A stretch of DNA of 64,000 bases from Mesosutterella faecium (GCF_022809315.2 NZ_JAKZJU020000001.1:186001-250000), one strand, 5' to 3'; shown: positions 19,300-32,490, counted from the first letter of the stretch. Numbers and translations are program-made. The notes: generated from the sequence alone by a model not told the origin.

Positions 19300-19932
19300 A
19301 TGGCGGAAAGCGCCGGCCGGCCGCGCAGGCTTACGCCGAAACAGTTCGGCATTTTGAAATTCATCCGCGACTACGTCTCGGAAAACGGCTCCGCCCCCAC
19401 CCGGGCGGAAATCGCGGGCAGATTCGGCTTTTCGTCGTCCAACGCGGCGGAGCAGCATCTGCGCGCGCTCGCCCGCAAGGGGCTGATCAGGCTGGTGCCC
19501 GGAAAAGCGAGAGGCATTCTGCTGCTGGAGCCCGCGCTGCGATTCCGCGCTTCCGACGCGGCGCTTCCGGTCGATCTCTTTGGAACGGCCTCCGGAGAGG
19601 CAGGGGCAACGGCCTGGGTGAAAATCTCCCCGGATGTTTTCTCTCCCCGCGCCGACGGGCTTTACAGCGCTCCGGACGAATCCATGAAAAGGTCTGGAAT
19701 CCGGCAGGGCGACTGGGTCGCCATCCGCCGCACGACGCAGTGGCCGCCGGAGGGCAGGATCGCGCTGGTGCGCTTCGGCGGGAAGGCAATGCTGCGGCGC
19801 GTCAGAAAAGACGGCGGCCGGATGCTCTTTGAGGCAGATGCTCCCGGGCTCGATGAACTGGAATGTCCGGAGACCGCGCGCCGGCATCTGATCGGGGAGG
19901 CTGTGGGACTGATCAGAAGAAACCTGAGCTGA
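19300..19932 (+). CDS. lexA: LexA family repressor with altered self-cleavage residues
   Basis: The N-terminal winged HTH (residues 11-75, SAPTRAEIAGRFGFSSSNAAEQHL) is a clear LexA DNA-binding domain. The C-terminal S24 peptidase-like domain keeps the nucleophile serine (S128 in DESMK, matching E. coli S119). By my alignment the catalytic lysine (E. coli K156) is R166 in KAMLRRVRK, and the scissile Ala-Gly is Ser98-Gly99. Self-cleavage may therefore be impaired or unusual. No CTGT-N8-ACAG operator is visible between it and scpB. A GAGGGA ribosome site supports the start. It could be an authentic lexA or a paralogue; only the rest of the genome would tell. Confidence 0.82.
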   Translation: MAESAGRPRRLTPKQFGILKFIRDYVSENGSAPTRAEIAGRFGFSSSNAAEQHLRALARKGLIRLVPGKARGILLLEPALRFRASDAALPVDLFGTASGEAGATAWVKISPDVFSPRADGLYSAPDESMKRSGIRQGDWVAIRRTTQWPPEGRIALVRFGGKAMLRRVRKDGGRMLFEADAPGLDELECPETARRHLIGEAVGLIRRNLS

Positions 19933-19968
19933 GACCGCAGGCCGCCCGAATCGCAGCCCCAAATGACA

Positions 19969-19997
19969 AGAGCCGGACCATGAGGTCCGGCTCTTTC
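19969..19997. terminator. bidirectional terminator between lexA and the BASS transporter
   Basis: AGAGCCGGACC (19969-19979) pairs with GGTCCGGCTCT (19984-19994) around a four-base loop, followed by TTTC. It separates two convergent genes. Confidence 0.8.
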
Positions 19998-20021
19998 GTT
20001 CAGGCCAGCAGTCCCGCAGGA

Positions 20022-21005
20022 TCAGCGGCTGGTCTTCTTTTCAATCTTGTCGATGAAGGTTTCCTTCTCTCCAGCCTCATGCCAGGAGTGGTACAGGGTC
20101 GCGACGATCGGGCCGGAAATGTTGTGCCAGAAGGAGAACACGGCGGACGGAACGGCAGCCATCGGCATTGCAGCGAAGTGCGTGGTGGCAAGCGCGACGC
20201 CCAGACCCGAGTTCTGCATGCCCACTTCGATGGACAGGCACTTGCGCTTGGCAAGCGACATTCCCGTGAGCTTTGCCACAATGTAGCCGAACAGATAGCC
20301 GAAGCCGTTGTGCAGAACCACGACGAGGAAGACGAGCGGTCCGACGGCGAGCAGCTTGTTCGCGGTGGCGGCCACGACCGCAGCCACAATGAGGGCGATG
20401 GCGGTCACTGAGACGAGGGGCATCACCGCGGCCACGTTCTCAACTTTCTCACCGAAGAGAGAGTGCAGCAGAACGCCGAGGGCGATCGGGATGAGCACGA
20501 TCTTGACGATCGAAAGGAACATCGCGTACGGGTCGATCTGGATCCACTGCTTGGCAAACAGCCAGATGAGGAACGGCGTGACCACCGGAGCGAGCAGCGT
20601 GGTGCAGGCGGTAATGGTGACGGACAGCGGAAGGTCGCCGCGGGCGAGGAAGGTCATCACGTTCGAAGACGTGCCGCCAGGGCAGCAGCCAACCAGAATC
20701 ACGCCGACGGCGATTTCAGGCGGAAGGTGCATGACGACGCAGAGGACATAGGCGATGACCGGCATCACGACGAACTGGGAGACAATGCCGATCAGAACAT
20801 CGCGGGGCTGCCTGACCACTTCGCGGAAATCAGAGGTCGTGAGGGTAAGGCCCATGCCGAACATCACGATGCCGAGCAGGTACGCGATATAGCCGCCAAG
20901 GGGCTTGAAAGTTGAGGGGAAAAAATAGGCCAGCGCGCCGACGAGCACAACCCAGAGCGCGAAGGTCTTATTAAAAAACAGACTGATACGAGCAAGCGTC
21001 TGCAT
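20022..21005 (-). CDS. bile acid:sodium symporter (BASS) family transporter
   Basis: This 327-residue inner-membrane protein has about nine to ten hydrophobic segments and the family signatures GCCPGGTSSNVMTFLARGDLPLS and EVGMQNSGLGVALATTHF, which carry sodium-site residues. BASS proteins move organic anions with sodium; the substrate here is unknown. I chose ATG 21005 because GGAAGAG precedes it at good spacing; the ATG seven codons earlier lacks a site. It is probably monocistronic, with its own promoter and a shared terminator. Confidence 0.88.
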   Translation of the reverse strand: MQTLARISLFFNKTFALWVVLVGALAYFFPSTFKPLGGYIAYLLGIVMFGMGLTLTTSDFREVVRQPRDVLIGIVSQFVVMPVIAYVLCVVMHLPPEIAVGVILVGCCPGGTSSNVMTFLARGDLPLSVTITACTTLLAPVVTPFLIWLFAKQWIQIDPYAMFLSIVKIVLIPIALGVLLHSLFGEKVENVAAVMPLVSVTAIALIVAAVVAATANKLLAVGPLVFLVVVLHNGFGYLFGYIVAKLTGMSLAKRKCLSIEVGMQNSGLGVALATTHFAAMPMAAVPSAVFSFWHNISGPIVATLYHSWHEAGEKETFIDKIEKKTSR

Positions 21006-21065
21006 GACACTCTTCCTAAAAAACACCCGAATGCGAGTAGAAAGAAAATTTTTTTAAAAACTAAT

Positions 21066-21093
21066 TGTATATATTTTAGAGATTTGATTTCAA
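21066..21093 (-). promoter_or_regulatory. promoter of the BASS transporter gene
   Basis: TTGAAA (21093-21088), a 16-base spacer and TATACA (21071-21066) lie on the minus strand about 60 bases before the chosen start, in AT-rich DNA. The rest of the 386-base gap to the IS transposase (21027-21412) shows no gene; it holds the IS left-end hairpin and the transposase promoter. Confidence 0.5.
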
Positions 21094-21329
21094 AATGCAG
21101 GCGTGATGCCCTAAATTGGCTACCTTTCACATGAGCAATAAGAAGGAAATAGTCTTTAAGACAAAAGAAATAAGGAAAAAGACCTAATTCCCACCCGGGA
21201 GAAAGGCCTGGGGCAGTGCCGCGCCCCTGCTGAGACAGGGCAGGCGGAAATCGGAACGGAAACTCCCGCTATCCTAGCTCCAGAAGGGGTTGACGCAGGA
21301 CAAACTTAGGCCAAATTAACTTCAAATGT

Positions 21330-21360
21330 CCCGGAAATTCAATGATTTGAATTTGCCGGG
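21330..21360 (+). repeat. palindromic hairpin upstream of the transposase
   Basis: CCCGG+AAATTCAA pairs with TTGAATTT+CCGGG, with a single bulged G and a four-base loop. Such hairpins near IS ends can block read-through transcription into the transposase; here it also marks the probable left end. Confidence 0.6.
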
Positions 21361-21385
21361 ATATTTATTTTATGGTAACATAGTC

Positions 21386-21391
21386 TATAAT
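21386..21391 (+). promoter_or_regulatory. -10 element of the IS transposase
   Basis: A perfect TATAAT lies 22 bases before ATG 21413. No convincing -35 is visible. Confidence 0.45.
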
Positions 21392-21412
21392 TAATAAAAA
21401 CATGCTATCGCC

Positions 21413-23182
21413 ATGGATTCTTCTGAAAACGCCTCCGGCAAAATGAACTTTTCCACTTACACGGACAAACAGGGAAGGACCTATGTCTACACCTACCGCA
21501 ACAAGTGGGATCCAAAGAAGCATCAGTCGCGCATTGCGGAGCGGCATCATGTCGGCAGGCTGGATCCGCAGACCCGCCAGGTCCGTGTGGGAAAAGCCTT
21601 TCTTGCCCTTCATCCGGAATACGCCGGCAGGGACTGGTACTGGGCTGGAAACTCACTGGTCAGCGCACAGGACGTCGGAGAAGCGGAGCCGCAGGAACCG
21701 GCTTCCGATGAAGGCTGGGAGCAGAACGAGACCGTTTCCATGGGCTGCACCTGGGCGGCCCGGGAATACTGCATTCTCCACGGCATCAGGGATGACCTGA
21801 AGTCCGTGTTTGGCGCGGATCTTGCTGAAAAGCTCATGGATCTGGCCATCTTCCAGTTTGACGCCGGCCAGGCCATGATGCTCTACAGCGACTGGCTCTC
21901 AGGGGTTTATCTGCCGGGGGCCCGGCCTTTGTCCAGCCAGAGAATTTCCGAAGTTCTGGAACAGGTGGACCGCGACAAGCTCAAGGCCTATTTCAAGCTC
22001 CGCTTCAAACGCTCTGCCGAGGAAGCCCGGCAGCGCAGCGCCCTGATCAAAGCCTCGCTCAAGCCCGGCAGCTATGTCCCGCCGCAAATGCTGGCGCTGG
22101 ACAGCACGAGCATCTCCACCTACTCCGAGACGATCAGAGACGCCGCCTACGGTCATGCCAAACAGAACCCGGAACTCAGACAGGTCAACCTCGCCTTCGT
22201 CTGCGACTACGTCACCGGAGAGGCAGTCTTCGCCCACATTTACGAGGGGTCCATCAATGACGCGGCCTCTTTCCGTGAAATCCTTTTCCAGATGCGGGAC
22301 GAAGGCATTGAACTGGACAAGATGCTCCTTGTCACGGACCGCGGCTACAGCAGCATCATGAACACCCAGAAATCCCTGGAGATGAACCTGCGGTTCGTCC
22401 AGGGCGTGCGGGTCGTCGAGGACTCGGTCAAACGAAAGTTCGACAAACACAGGAAGGATTTTGAAAAACCTGCCTGCCAGTCAGGCCTGCTGGAGGTTGC
22501 CGCCGTCACCGCGCCTGACGCCGAATGGCGCTCCAACCGCCAGGACGTCAAGGTTGCCCTCCATCTCTACAGAAACAACATCCGGGCAGCAAAGGAATCT
22601 TTTGACCTGCTCAAGGCCATCGAGAAAGCCTTGAAAAAGAAGAATGAAGGGCGTTCTGTCGACAGCCAGGCCTGGCAGGACGTTAAAAATTTTCTGACCT
22701 GCACAAAGGATGACTCAGGACGTCCGGTATGGAAGCCTGACTACGAAGCAATCGAAAAGGAAACGCGCTATTACGGCTGCTTTGTCATCCGCACCAATGA
22801 GATTGCGGATCCTTTCGCCGCTTTGGAAATTTATCGGGAAAGGAATGTGGTCGAGCAGTCCTTTGACCAGTTTAAAAACGAAATCCACGGCGACAGGATC
22901 CGCTCGACGGACAGCACCTACATCGGCCGGCTGTTCATTTACATCCTCGCGCAGACCCTCAGGACCAGGATGTCCTTCAGTGCGAGGGCTCAGACTCAAA
23001 GCAATTCTGATCTGAAGCTCCCGGGCAATTCCCTGACCCTCGCACTGGCCAAACTCAGGAACGTCCAGGCCACGAAGTTGAAGACTCACAACAAATGGGT
23101 CAGCCAGCAGTTAGCAAAAAAGCATCGTGATTTGTTCACGATGCTTGGTCTGCCCGTTCCTCCCAGGGTTCTTAAAGACTAG
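21413..23182 (+). CDS. IS4/IS1634-type DDE transposase
   Basis: This 589-residue protein has the DDE fold spread as in IS1634-like transposases: first Asp in MLALDSTSISTYSE, second in LLVTDRGYSS, and the glutamate in YRERNVVEQSFDQFKNEI (the YREK-type signature). The N-terminal part resembles a DNA-binding region (TYVYTYRNKWDPKKHQSR). The reading frame is intact, so it may be active. It is not closely similar by eye to the second transposase at 30639-32450. Confidence 0.85.
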   Translation: MDSSENASGKMNFSTYTDKQGRTYVYTYRNKWDPKKHQSRIAERHHVGRLDPQTRQVRVGKAFLALHPEYAGRDWYWAGNSLVSAQDVGEAEPQEPASDEGWEQNETVSMGCTWAAREYCILHGIRDDLKSVFGADLAEKLMDLAIFQFDAGQAMMLYSDWLSGVYLPGARPLSSQRISEVLEQVDRDKLKAYFKLRFKRSAEEARQRSALIKASLKPGSYVPPQMLALDSTSISTYSETIRDAAYGHAKQNPELRQVNLAFVCDYVTGEAVFAHIYEGSINDAASFREILFQMRDEGIELDKMLLVTDRGYSSIMNTQKSLEMNLRFVQGVRVVEDSVKRKFDKHRKDFEKPACQSGLLEVAAVTAPDAEWRSNRQDVKVALHLYRNNIRAAKESFDLLKAIEKALKKKNEGRSVDSQAWQDVKNFLTCTKDDSGRPVWKPDYEAIEKETRYYGCFVIRTNEIADPFAALEIYRERNVVEQSFDQFKNEIHGDRIRSTDSTYIGRLFIYILAQTLRTRMSFSARAQTQSNSDLKLPGNSLTLALAKLRNVQATKLKTHNKWVSQQLAKKHRDLFTMLGLPVPPRVLKD

Positions 23183-23324
23183 AAACCCCGGGAGTTCAGG
23201 TCGGAAGAAAGGGGCCAAAGAAGCCGCAGCCTGTTGTTTGTTGTTAGTCCACTTTCCGGAGTGCCAGGCGAAGGCCGCAGCGTTGCGAGCAAGGCAGGAG
23301 CCGCCCCCTGCGAGGCCCCGGGAA

Positions 23325-23360
23325 AGGAAAAGCCCCTCCGGGCGGATGTCCGGAGGGGCT
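23325..23360 (-). terminator. rrn operon terminator
   Basis: On the minus strand AAGCCCCTCCGG pairs with CCGGAGGGGCTT, followed by TTCCTTTCCC, directly after 5S. The remaining bases from 23183 to 23370 show nothing further. Confidence 0.85.
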
Positions 23361-23370
23361 TGATGGAGGA

Positions 23371-23486
23371 GCCTGACGGTGACCTACTTTCACCAGAAAT
23401 ACAACTGACTATCATCGGCGCGAAGGCGTTTCACTGTCCTGTTCGGAATGGGAAGGAGTGGGGCCGCCCTGCTGTGGCCGTCAGGC
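23371..23486 (-). rRNA. rrf: 5S ribosomal RNA
   Basis: The minus strand reads GCCTGACGGCCACAGC at the 5' end and closes with GGTCACCGTCAGGC, forming helix I. It contains the conserved CCCATTCCGAACAG core. It lies about 155 bases after 23S. Confidence 0.93.
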
Positions 23487-23641
23487 AAAGGCTTTGGCTC
23501 CTGTCTGCGGAAATTTTTCCGAGGCACGAACCGAATGGCTTTCGGAAGGAATGAGACTTTCAAGGGCGCGATCGCTTTTTTTCACGCCTTGCTTTTCCCT
23601 TTTCAAAACCTCTGCAGCTTCTTTCTCTTCAAGCAGCACGG

Positions 23642-26536
<2,895 letters not shown>

Positions 26537-26720
26537 ACCCTGCCGCCTTTTGCCGGCACGGGCTTCAAGTGACCTGTAACGTGTCGCTGTTCTCTTGAAT
26601 CTGCTTCGGTTTCTACTTGGAGAAACTTGCAATTCGTGAATGCAATCACAACCCATGTTCCAAACTGCCGCTGGAAACCTCATCAATCTCCAGCTGTTTG
26701 AAACTTCTCATTCCTTCCTA

Positions 26721-26732
26721 ATTGTTAAAGAA
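26721..26732 (-). promoter_or_regulatory. boxA antitermination site in the 16S-23S spacer
   Basis: The minus strand reads TTCTTTAACAAT between tRNA-Ala and 23S, a close match to rrn boxA, which recruits the NusB-NusE antitermination complex. The spacer from 26537 to 26836 shows nothing else that I can name. Confidence 0.6.
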
Positions 26733-26836
26733 CTGAACAGAACCCCTTCGCAGGGATCTTGTTTGAAAAAACGCTTCTTTTCAGCAGCGTCCTTTCAGAC
26801 ATCATCCCGCGGTCATTGCCTTCCGATGGGGAAAAC

Positions 26837-26912
26837 TGGTGGAGACAAACGGGATCGAACCGTTGACCTCCTGGTTGCAAACCAGGCGCTCTCCCAACTG
26901 AGCTATGCCCCC
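26837..26912 (-). tRNA. tRNA-Ala (anticodon TGC)
   Basis: The 76-base cloverleaf starts GGGGGCATAGCTCAG and ends with encoded CCA. The anticodon loop TTTGCAA gives TGC. It is the second spacer tRNA, as in many proteobacterial rrn operons. Confidence 0.96.
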
Positions 26913-26921
26913 GGCGGCCCT

Positions 26922-26998
26922 TGGTGGGTCTGGATGGATTCGAACCATCGACCCTCGCCTTATCAAGACGATGCTCTAACCAGCTGAGCTACAGACCC
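26922..26998 (-). tRNA. tRNA-Ile (anticodon GAT)
   Basis: The 77-base cloverleaf starts GGGTCTGTAGCTCAG and ends with encoded CCA. The anticodon loop CTGATAA gives GAT. It lies 9 bases upstream of tRNA-Ala in the transcript. Confidence 0.96.
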
Positions 26999-27077
26999 GG
27001 CCTGTCCTTCTCGCGTTCTGTTTTTGTACAACGAACGATAAGCGTGGGCTCTGACTCCTGAAAGCCTTGCTCTCTTA

Positions 27078-28613
<1,536 letters not shown>

Positions 28614-28805
28614 CACTGCTGTTACTGCTGCCCTGTTTCCAGGGCGTCGCGCTCAAAATCATCGACTGGTGATGCGAAAGCTTCTTTCGAAGCTTCCTAT
28701 CTTCCATTCGTTTCTTCGAGCACCTGATTTCTTTTGAGCGGAACTCCCGAAGGAATCCCTGAGGCTCTCAAAAACCAGATGCCCACGCTTATCGGTTCGT
28801 TGTTC

Positions 28806-28818
28806 AGTTTTTAAAGAT
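28806..28818 (-). promoter_or_regulatory. boxA-like site in the rrn leader
   Basis: The minus strand reads GATCTTTAAAAACTG about 30 bases after the -10 element, resembling the leader boxA, although less well matched than the spacer copy. Confidence 0.4.
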
Positions 28819-28846
28819 CACTGCGCTTTAAGCGGCGCAGATCATT

Positions 28847-28875
28847 ATTATGCATCATCAATTTCGAAATGTCAA
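28847..28875 (-). promoter_or_regulatory. rrn promoter
   Basis: On the minus strand TTGACA (28875-28870), a 17-base spacer and CATAAT (28852-28847) form a near-consensus sigma-70 promoter. The AT-rich tract AAAAAATATT immediately upstream looks like an UP element. It lies about 235 bases before 16S and accounts for most of the gap 28614-29002. Confidence 0.88.
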
Positions 28876-29002
28876 ATATTTTTTAAACAAGTTTTCATTC
28901 CGCCCGCTTCACCGTCCGTTTCAGGACGCAATGGCCTTCAAACAGCAGGCCTCTATACAATAGATTCCCACAGCCCAATGAACCACAGGCAGCTATTCAA
29001 AG

Positions 29003-30244
29003 ATGAATCCCACTTTCAACCGCAGGCCCGTCTCCTACCAGGAGGCGCGTTCCTCCATCCAGTCTTTTGTCCGTCCCGTGCGCGAGACGGAAGAGCTCCC
29101 CATTGAAAAAGCCCTCTCAAGGGTTCTGAGCGAAGACATCGTGAGTCCCGTCAATGTGCCCGAGGCGAACAACTCCGCCATGGACGGCTACGCCATGAAG
29201 TTTTCGGATCTCGCCGCCGACGGCAGCGGCACGCTCAGGCTCGCCGGCGAGTCTTTCGCGGGGCACCCCTTCACCGGCCGGATTGAGCCGGGCGAGTGCA
29301 TCCGGATCATGACGGGCGCTGAAGTTCCCGACTGCTGCGACACCGTGATCCAGCAGGAGCTGGCCAGCGTCGAAGGCAGCCTCGTTTCCTTTGCGGCGGG
29401 CGTCGGCCGTGGCGGGAACGTGCGCCTGCGCGGAGAGGAGCTCCGCCGGGGCTGCCCGGCGATTCCGGCCGGCACCCGGCTCACGCCGGCCTGGATCGGC
29501 CTGACGGCCACGCTGGGTCTGCGGACGGTCCGCGTTTACAGCCGCCCCCGGGTCGCCATCCTCTCAACCGGCGACGAGCTCACCGATCCCGGGCAGCCGC
29601 TTGGGAAAGGGCGCATTTACGATGCAAACTCCTTCTCCATCGCGGCGCTTGCGCAGCGGGCCGGCGCAGAGATCGCCATGAGGAAAATCGTCAGGGATGA
29701 TCCGAAGGAGCTGCTGCAGGCGCTCGAGGAAGCACTTGAAGCCGATGTCATTCTCACCAGCGGCGGCGTTTCCGTCGGCGCAGCGGACTTCACCCGTTTT
29801 GTCGCCGCGCAGAAGGGAGAGATTTTCAACTGGGAAGTCCCCATGCGTCCCGGCCGCCCCATGGCCGTCGGCGTCGTGGCGGGCAAGCTCCTGTTCTGCC
29901 TGCCCGGCAACCCGGTGGCCGCAGCCGTGACCTTCCTTGAATTCGCCCGGGGAGCCATAAGGAAAACAGGCGGCGAGCTGGGCGACGTGGACCCGCCCTG
30001 CCTCACGGCGACCGCGGAGGGCCGCTTCAAGAAGCGCCCGGGGCGCTACGAAATGCAGCGCGGGATCTTCCGGATTGATGAAAAAGGCCGCGCTGTGGTG
30101 AAAAGCACGGGCATGCAGTCCTCGGCCATGCTCACCTCCATGTGCAGGGGGAACTGCATCGTCTGGCTCGACAAGGACAGAGGCGCGGTCGAACCCGGCG
30201 AGCAGGTTCTGGTTCAGCCCTTCTTCGGCCTGCTTGACAGCTGA
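29003..30244 (+). CDS. moeA: molybdopterin molybdenumtransferase
   Basis: MoeA inserts molybdate into adenylated molybdopterin, the last step of molybdenum cofactor assembly. The 413-residue product has the family signature PEANNSAMDGYAM (domain with MPT-binding residues), the MoCF domain with STGDELTDPG and TSGGVSVGAADF, and the C-terminal beta domain. The gene is whole. Its last 46 codons lie inside the 476-bp duplicated target of the downstream IS, so the same 3' end occurs again at 32592-32732. Adenylation by Mog may come from the fusion gene at 45704. Confidence 0.95.
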   Translation: MNPTFNRRPVSYQEARSSIQSFVRPVRETEELPIEKALSRVLSEDIVSPVNVPEANNSAMDGYAMKFSDLAADGSGTLRLAGESFAGHPFTGRIEPGECIRIMTGAEVPDCCDTVIQQELASVEGSLVSFAAGVGRGGNVRLRGEELRRGCPAIPAGTRLTPAWIGLTATLGLRTVRVYSRPRVAILSTGDELTDPGQPLGKGRIYDANSFSIAALAQRAGAEIAMRKIVRDDPKELLQALEEALEADVILTSGGVSVGAADFTRFVAAQKGEIFNWEVPMRPGRPMAVGVVAGKLLFCLPGNPVAAAVTFLEFARGAIRKTGGELGDVDPPCLTATAEGRFKKRPGRYEMQRGIFRIDEKGRAVVKSTGMQSSAMLTSMCRGNCIVWLDKDRGAVEPGEQVLVQPFFGLLDS

Positions 30245-30579
30245 TCGGAAGTCCGCCAGGGCTGAGCCACTATCTTTCCCTTAAGCGTCTGGGCCTTGGC
30301 GGAGCAGCACTTCTCATCGATCACGACGAGCGTGGCGTCTCCCCCGGAGCTGCCGAGAACCAGCTCTCCGCGGGCGGCCATCGCAGCCGCGTCCTTGGGA
30401 TCAAGCTGCGACTCGACGACTTCCTCGCCCCTTAAATTCACGATGCCGCGCAGGCCCACCGCTCTGGTCCATATGCCGCCGCATTTCCCATAGGCGATGC
30501 TTTCATGCTGGTGGCCGTGGAAAAGCCAGCGCACGTGCAGGTCCTGGGCCAGCCGGTCAATGGCGGCAAAACCCTTCCT
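30104..30579. repeat. 476-bp direct repeat, left copy (IS target duplication)
   Basis: This copy appears identical to 32592-33067 (constant offset 2488). It contains the last 46 codons of moeA and, on the other strand, the last 121 codons of the phosphoesterase gene. It ends at the first base before the IS left inverted repeat. Confidence 0.93.
30214..30579 (-). pseudogene. 3' fragment of the calcineurin-like phosphoesterase gene
   Basis: The duplicated C-terminal 121 residues of the intact gene at 32702-33634, including the metal-binding GHQH. The metal-binding N-terminal half is missing because the frame runs into the IS at 30580. An internal Met could start a 106-residue peptide, but no ribosome site or promoter supports it. 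Confidence 0.9.
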
Positions 30580-30612
30580 CCCGAGTTTATCAGCTTAAAA
30601 ATGAATAAACCC
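30580..30612 (+). repeat. left inverted terminal repeat of the IS
   Basis: It starts CCCGAGTTTATCAGCT and continues AAAAATGAATAAACCC. It pairs as an imperfect inverted repeat with 32558-32591, with four substitutions and two single-base gaps by eye. Confidence 0.85.
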
Positions 30613-30634
30613 TTGTATTGCAAGGGCTTATTCA
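30604..30634 (-). terminator. hairpin after the transposase gene
   Basis: A 13-bp stem (GAATAA.CCCTTG with one mismatch) with a five-base loop lies four bases after the transposase stop. It could end transposase transcription before it leaves the element. Confidence 0.6.
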
Positions 30635-30638
30635 TTAA

Positions 30639-32450
30639 TTATTTTTCATCTCTGGTAGTACAACTTTTCGGTCGGGCAATGTCTTTGAGCCGCAGCTTCT
30701 TGCATAGTGACTGTGCCGTCTCATAGTGGCAGGGCGGCTCCAGGCTGAATGCCCTGAGGATCGAGTCAAAGCGGCCCTCCTTTGGATAAAGCCTCAGGTA
30801 CAGGGGCATTTGGGGATTGCCGTCATCGAGGGCAACTTCGGCACCGCGCAGCGCCGCGTTGATTTCGTCACAGGTGATGTCCCTGATCTTCTGTTTGAGG
30901 ACATGCTGCATGTACTTTTCGATCACGAGGCTGATGAAGCAACTCGCAAAATGTCCTCTGACATGACTGTCTGTCCAGACAAAGCAGGGGCGGGCTTCGA
31001 GCGTGGTCTTGCTTACCCAGAAGCAATCCTCGATGCGCCAGAGATTGCGGTAAATCTTCATGATGTCCTGAGAGGACTTCGTCTTCAGATTCGTGCAGAC
31101 GGCGTAATAGCCGGCCCACCGCCTCGCCTCTTCGATTTTCTTCATATCCAGTGACGGCTCGCCTTCGCCTTTCGGCACCTTGATCAAAGACCTGTATCCG
31201 CGGCTGGAGGTCAGCGATCCCCTGCTGCGCAGGGCTTTTTTCGCCTTCTCAACGGCACGGTCGATGTCGCTATTGTCCTTGTTGGCCCGGGACTGCGAAT
31301 GCGAGACGATCCAGCGGACATCCAGAGAATCCACTTTCTTCGACGACTGATACTTGCGCCCTGTGGTTTTGCTGATTTTGGTTACGAAAACCGTCTTTGA
31401 CAGATCCATTGTCTTGTAGCGGCAGACAATCTCGTCGCCGTCCATGACGGTCTCATCCCAATTTCCGTCGTCAAGGATCTGTTTGCGCAGCTCCTTCGTG
31501 CTGTTCTTAACCTTCTGCGCGAGGACAAAGTCGCAGCCGATGTCCTTGAGCCCGAGCAGGTTCTCGTTTGAATTGAGCCCCCTGTCGGCAACGACAATGA
31601 GCGTCTGCAGGTCATAAGCCGTTTTGATCCGCCTGATCATGGGGAGCATCGTGCCGAACTCTGAGGTGCTGCCGGGGAAAAGCTCGTAATCAATGGGGAT
31701 GCCGAACGCATCCATCACGAGTCCGAGAACTACCTGGACCTCGTTGACCTTGTGGTCCTTGCTCAGCCCGAACTGGCGCAGCTCGCCTTCTTTCCGGCTC
31801 TCAAAGGCATATGTCGTCACGTCATAAAAGGCGGCTGAGACCGTGCGGTTCAGCCTGCTGCTGATCTCGCGGTTAAGGTGTTTGACAATCGCTTCCTTGT
31901 CCTCCGCAAGCCGGTCGAGCACCCGGTACACGACATTGTTGTCTGCGATGCCGTCGAACGGCACGATGCTTGAGCCGCGCTCCTCGAAGGCTTTTTTCTT
32001 GCTGCCCGGACTGACGATCCTTTGCGAGCACAGCAGGAACGCTGCCTTGTCGTACGAATACTCGATTTTGCGCTTGCTCTGCAGATAGCGGAACACCTGC
32101 GGCAGATTCAGATCGTCCTTCCATACCTGCCGAATGACGGCAGCGCCGAGCTTCAGCCTTGCGGCGCACGAATAGTCAGCGCCTTTTTGGGACTGCTCGA
32201 GCTTGCGGATTCTTGTCTGGGCCGAGTTGTCTAGCTCCTCCAGCCTGGCCTTCCTGACCGCCTCGTTCTCGGCTGCCACGCGGGCACGCAGGTTCTTGAG
32301 ATAGTCGGGATCTTCTTGCTCAAGGACGTCGAGGTTGCCGTGATTCTCCAAGAGCCGCGACCGGGGCTTGCCGTCCGCATTGCGGTAGCTCTCGACAACG
32401 CGGACGTACTTGCGCCCCTGGGTCGTGACGATGGCAACGTGTTTGGACAT
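30639..32450 (-). CDS. IS1634 family DDE transposase
   Basis: The DDE residues appear as the Asp in AAFYDVTTYAFES, the Asp in LIVVADRGLNSNENL and the Glu in IYRNLWRIEDCFWVSK, the pattern of the IS1634 family. The frame is intact (603 aa from ATG 32450, MSKHVAIVTTQG). I reject the upstream start at 32486 because it would lie within the -10 element. A GGGAG site precedes the chosen ATG. The product would act on the 33-bp terminal repeats. Confidence 0.92.
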   Translation of the reverse strand: MSKHVAIVTTQGRKYVRVVESYRNADGKPRSRLLENHGNLDVLEQEDPDYLKNLRARVAAENEAVRKARLEELDNSAQTRIRKLEQSQKGADYSCAARLKLGAAVIRQVWKDDLNLPQVFRYLQSKRKIEYSYDKAAFLLCSQRIVSPGSKKKAFEERGSSIVPFDGIADNNVVYRVLDRLAEDKEAIVKHLNREISSRLNRTVSAAFYDVTTYAFESRKEGELRQFGLSKDHKVNEVQVVLGLVMDAFGIPIDYELFPGSTSEFGTMLPMIRRIKTAYDLQTLIVVADRGLNSNENLLGLKDIGCDFVLAQKVKNSTKELRKQILDDGNWDETVMDGDEIVCRYKTMDLSKTVFVTKISKTTGRKYQSSKKVDSLDVRWIVSHSQSRANKDNSDIDRAVEKAKKALRSRGSLTSSRGYRSLIKVPKGEGEPSLDMKKIEEARRWAGYYAVCTNLKTKSSQDIMKIYRNLWRIEDCFWVSKTTLEARPCFVWTDSHVRGHFASCFISLVIEKYMQHVLKQKIRDITCDEINAALRGAEVALDDGNPQMPLYLRLYPKEGRFDSILRAFSLEPPCHYETAQSLCKKLRLKDIARPKSCTTRDEK

Positions 32451-32484
32451 GGAGAGCTCCCGGTAACTGACTCTGGATACCAGC

Positions 32485-32490
32485 ATTATA
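32485..32490 (-). promoter_or_regulatory. -10 element of the IS1634-type transposase
   Basis: A perfect TATAAT lies 34 bases before ATG 32450. TTACAA sits 16 bases upstream as a weak -35. Confidence 0.6.

Larger units (their letters stand above)
21330..23192 (+). mobile_element. insertion sequence with IS4/IS1634-type transposase (ends tentative)
   Basis: One transposase gene fills the element. The left boundary is placed at the perfect-arm hairpin starting CCCGG at 21330, the right boundary at CCGGG ending 23192. Their inward sequences share CCCGG and a few further positions only. No direct repeat is visible at these points, so the ends are provisional or the element is old. It lies between the BASS gene and the rrn terminator. 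Confidence 0.5.

Noticed and set aside
30214..30534. A separate 106-residue metallophosphoesterase gene
   Set aside because: It is the duplicated 3' end of the intact gene at 32702-33634, without its own start signals or N-terminal metal motifs.
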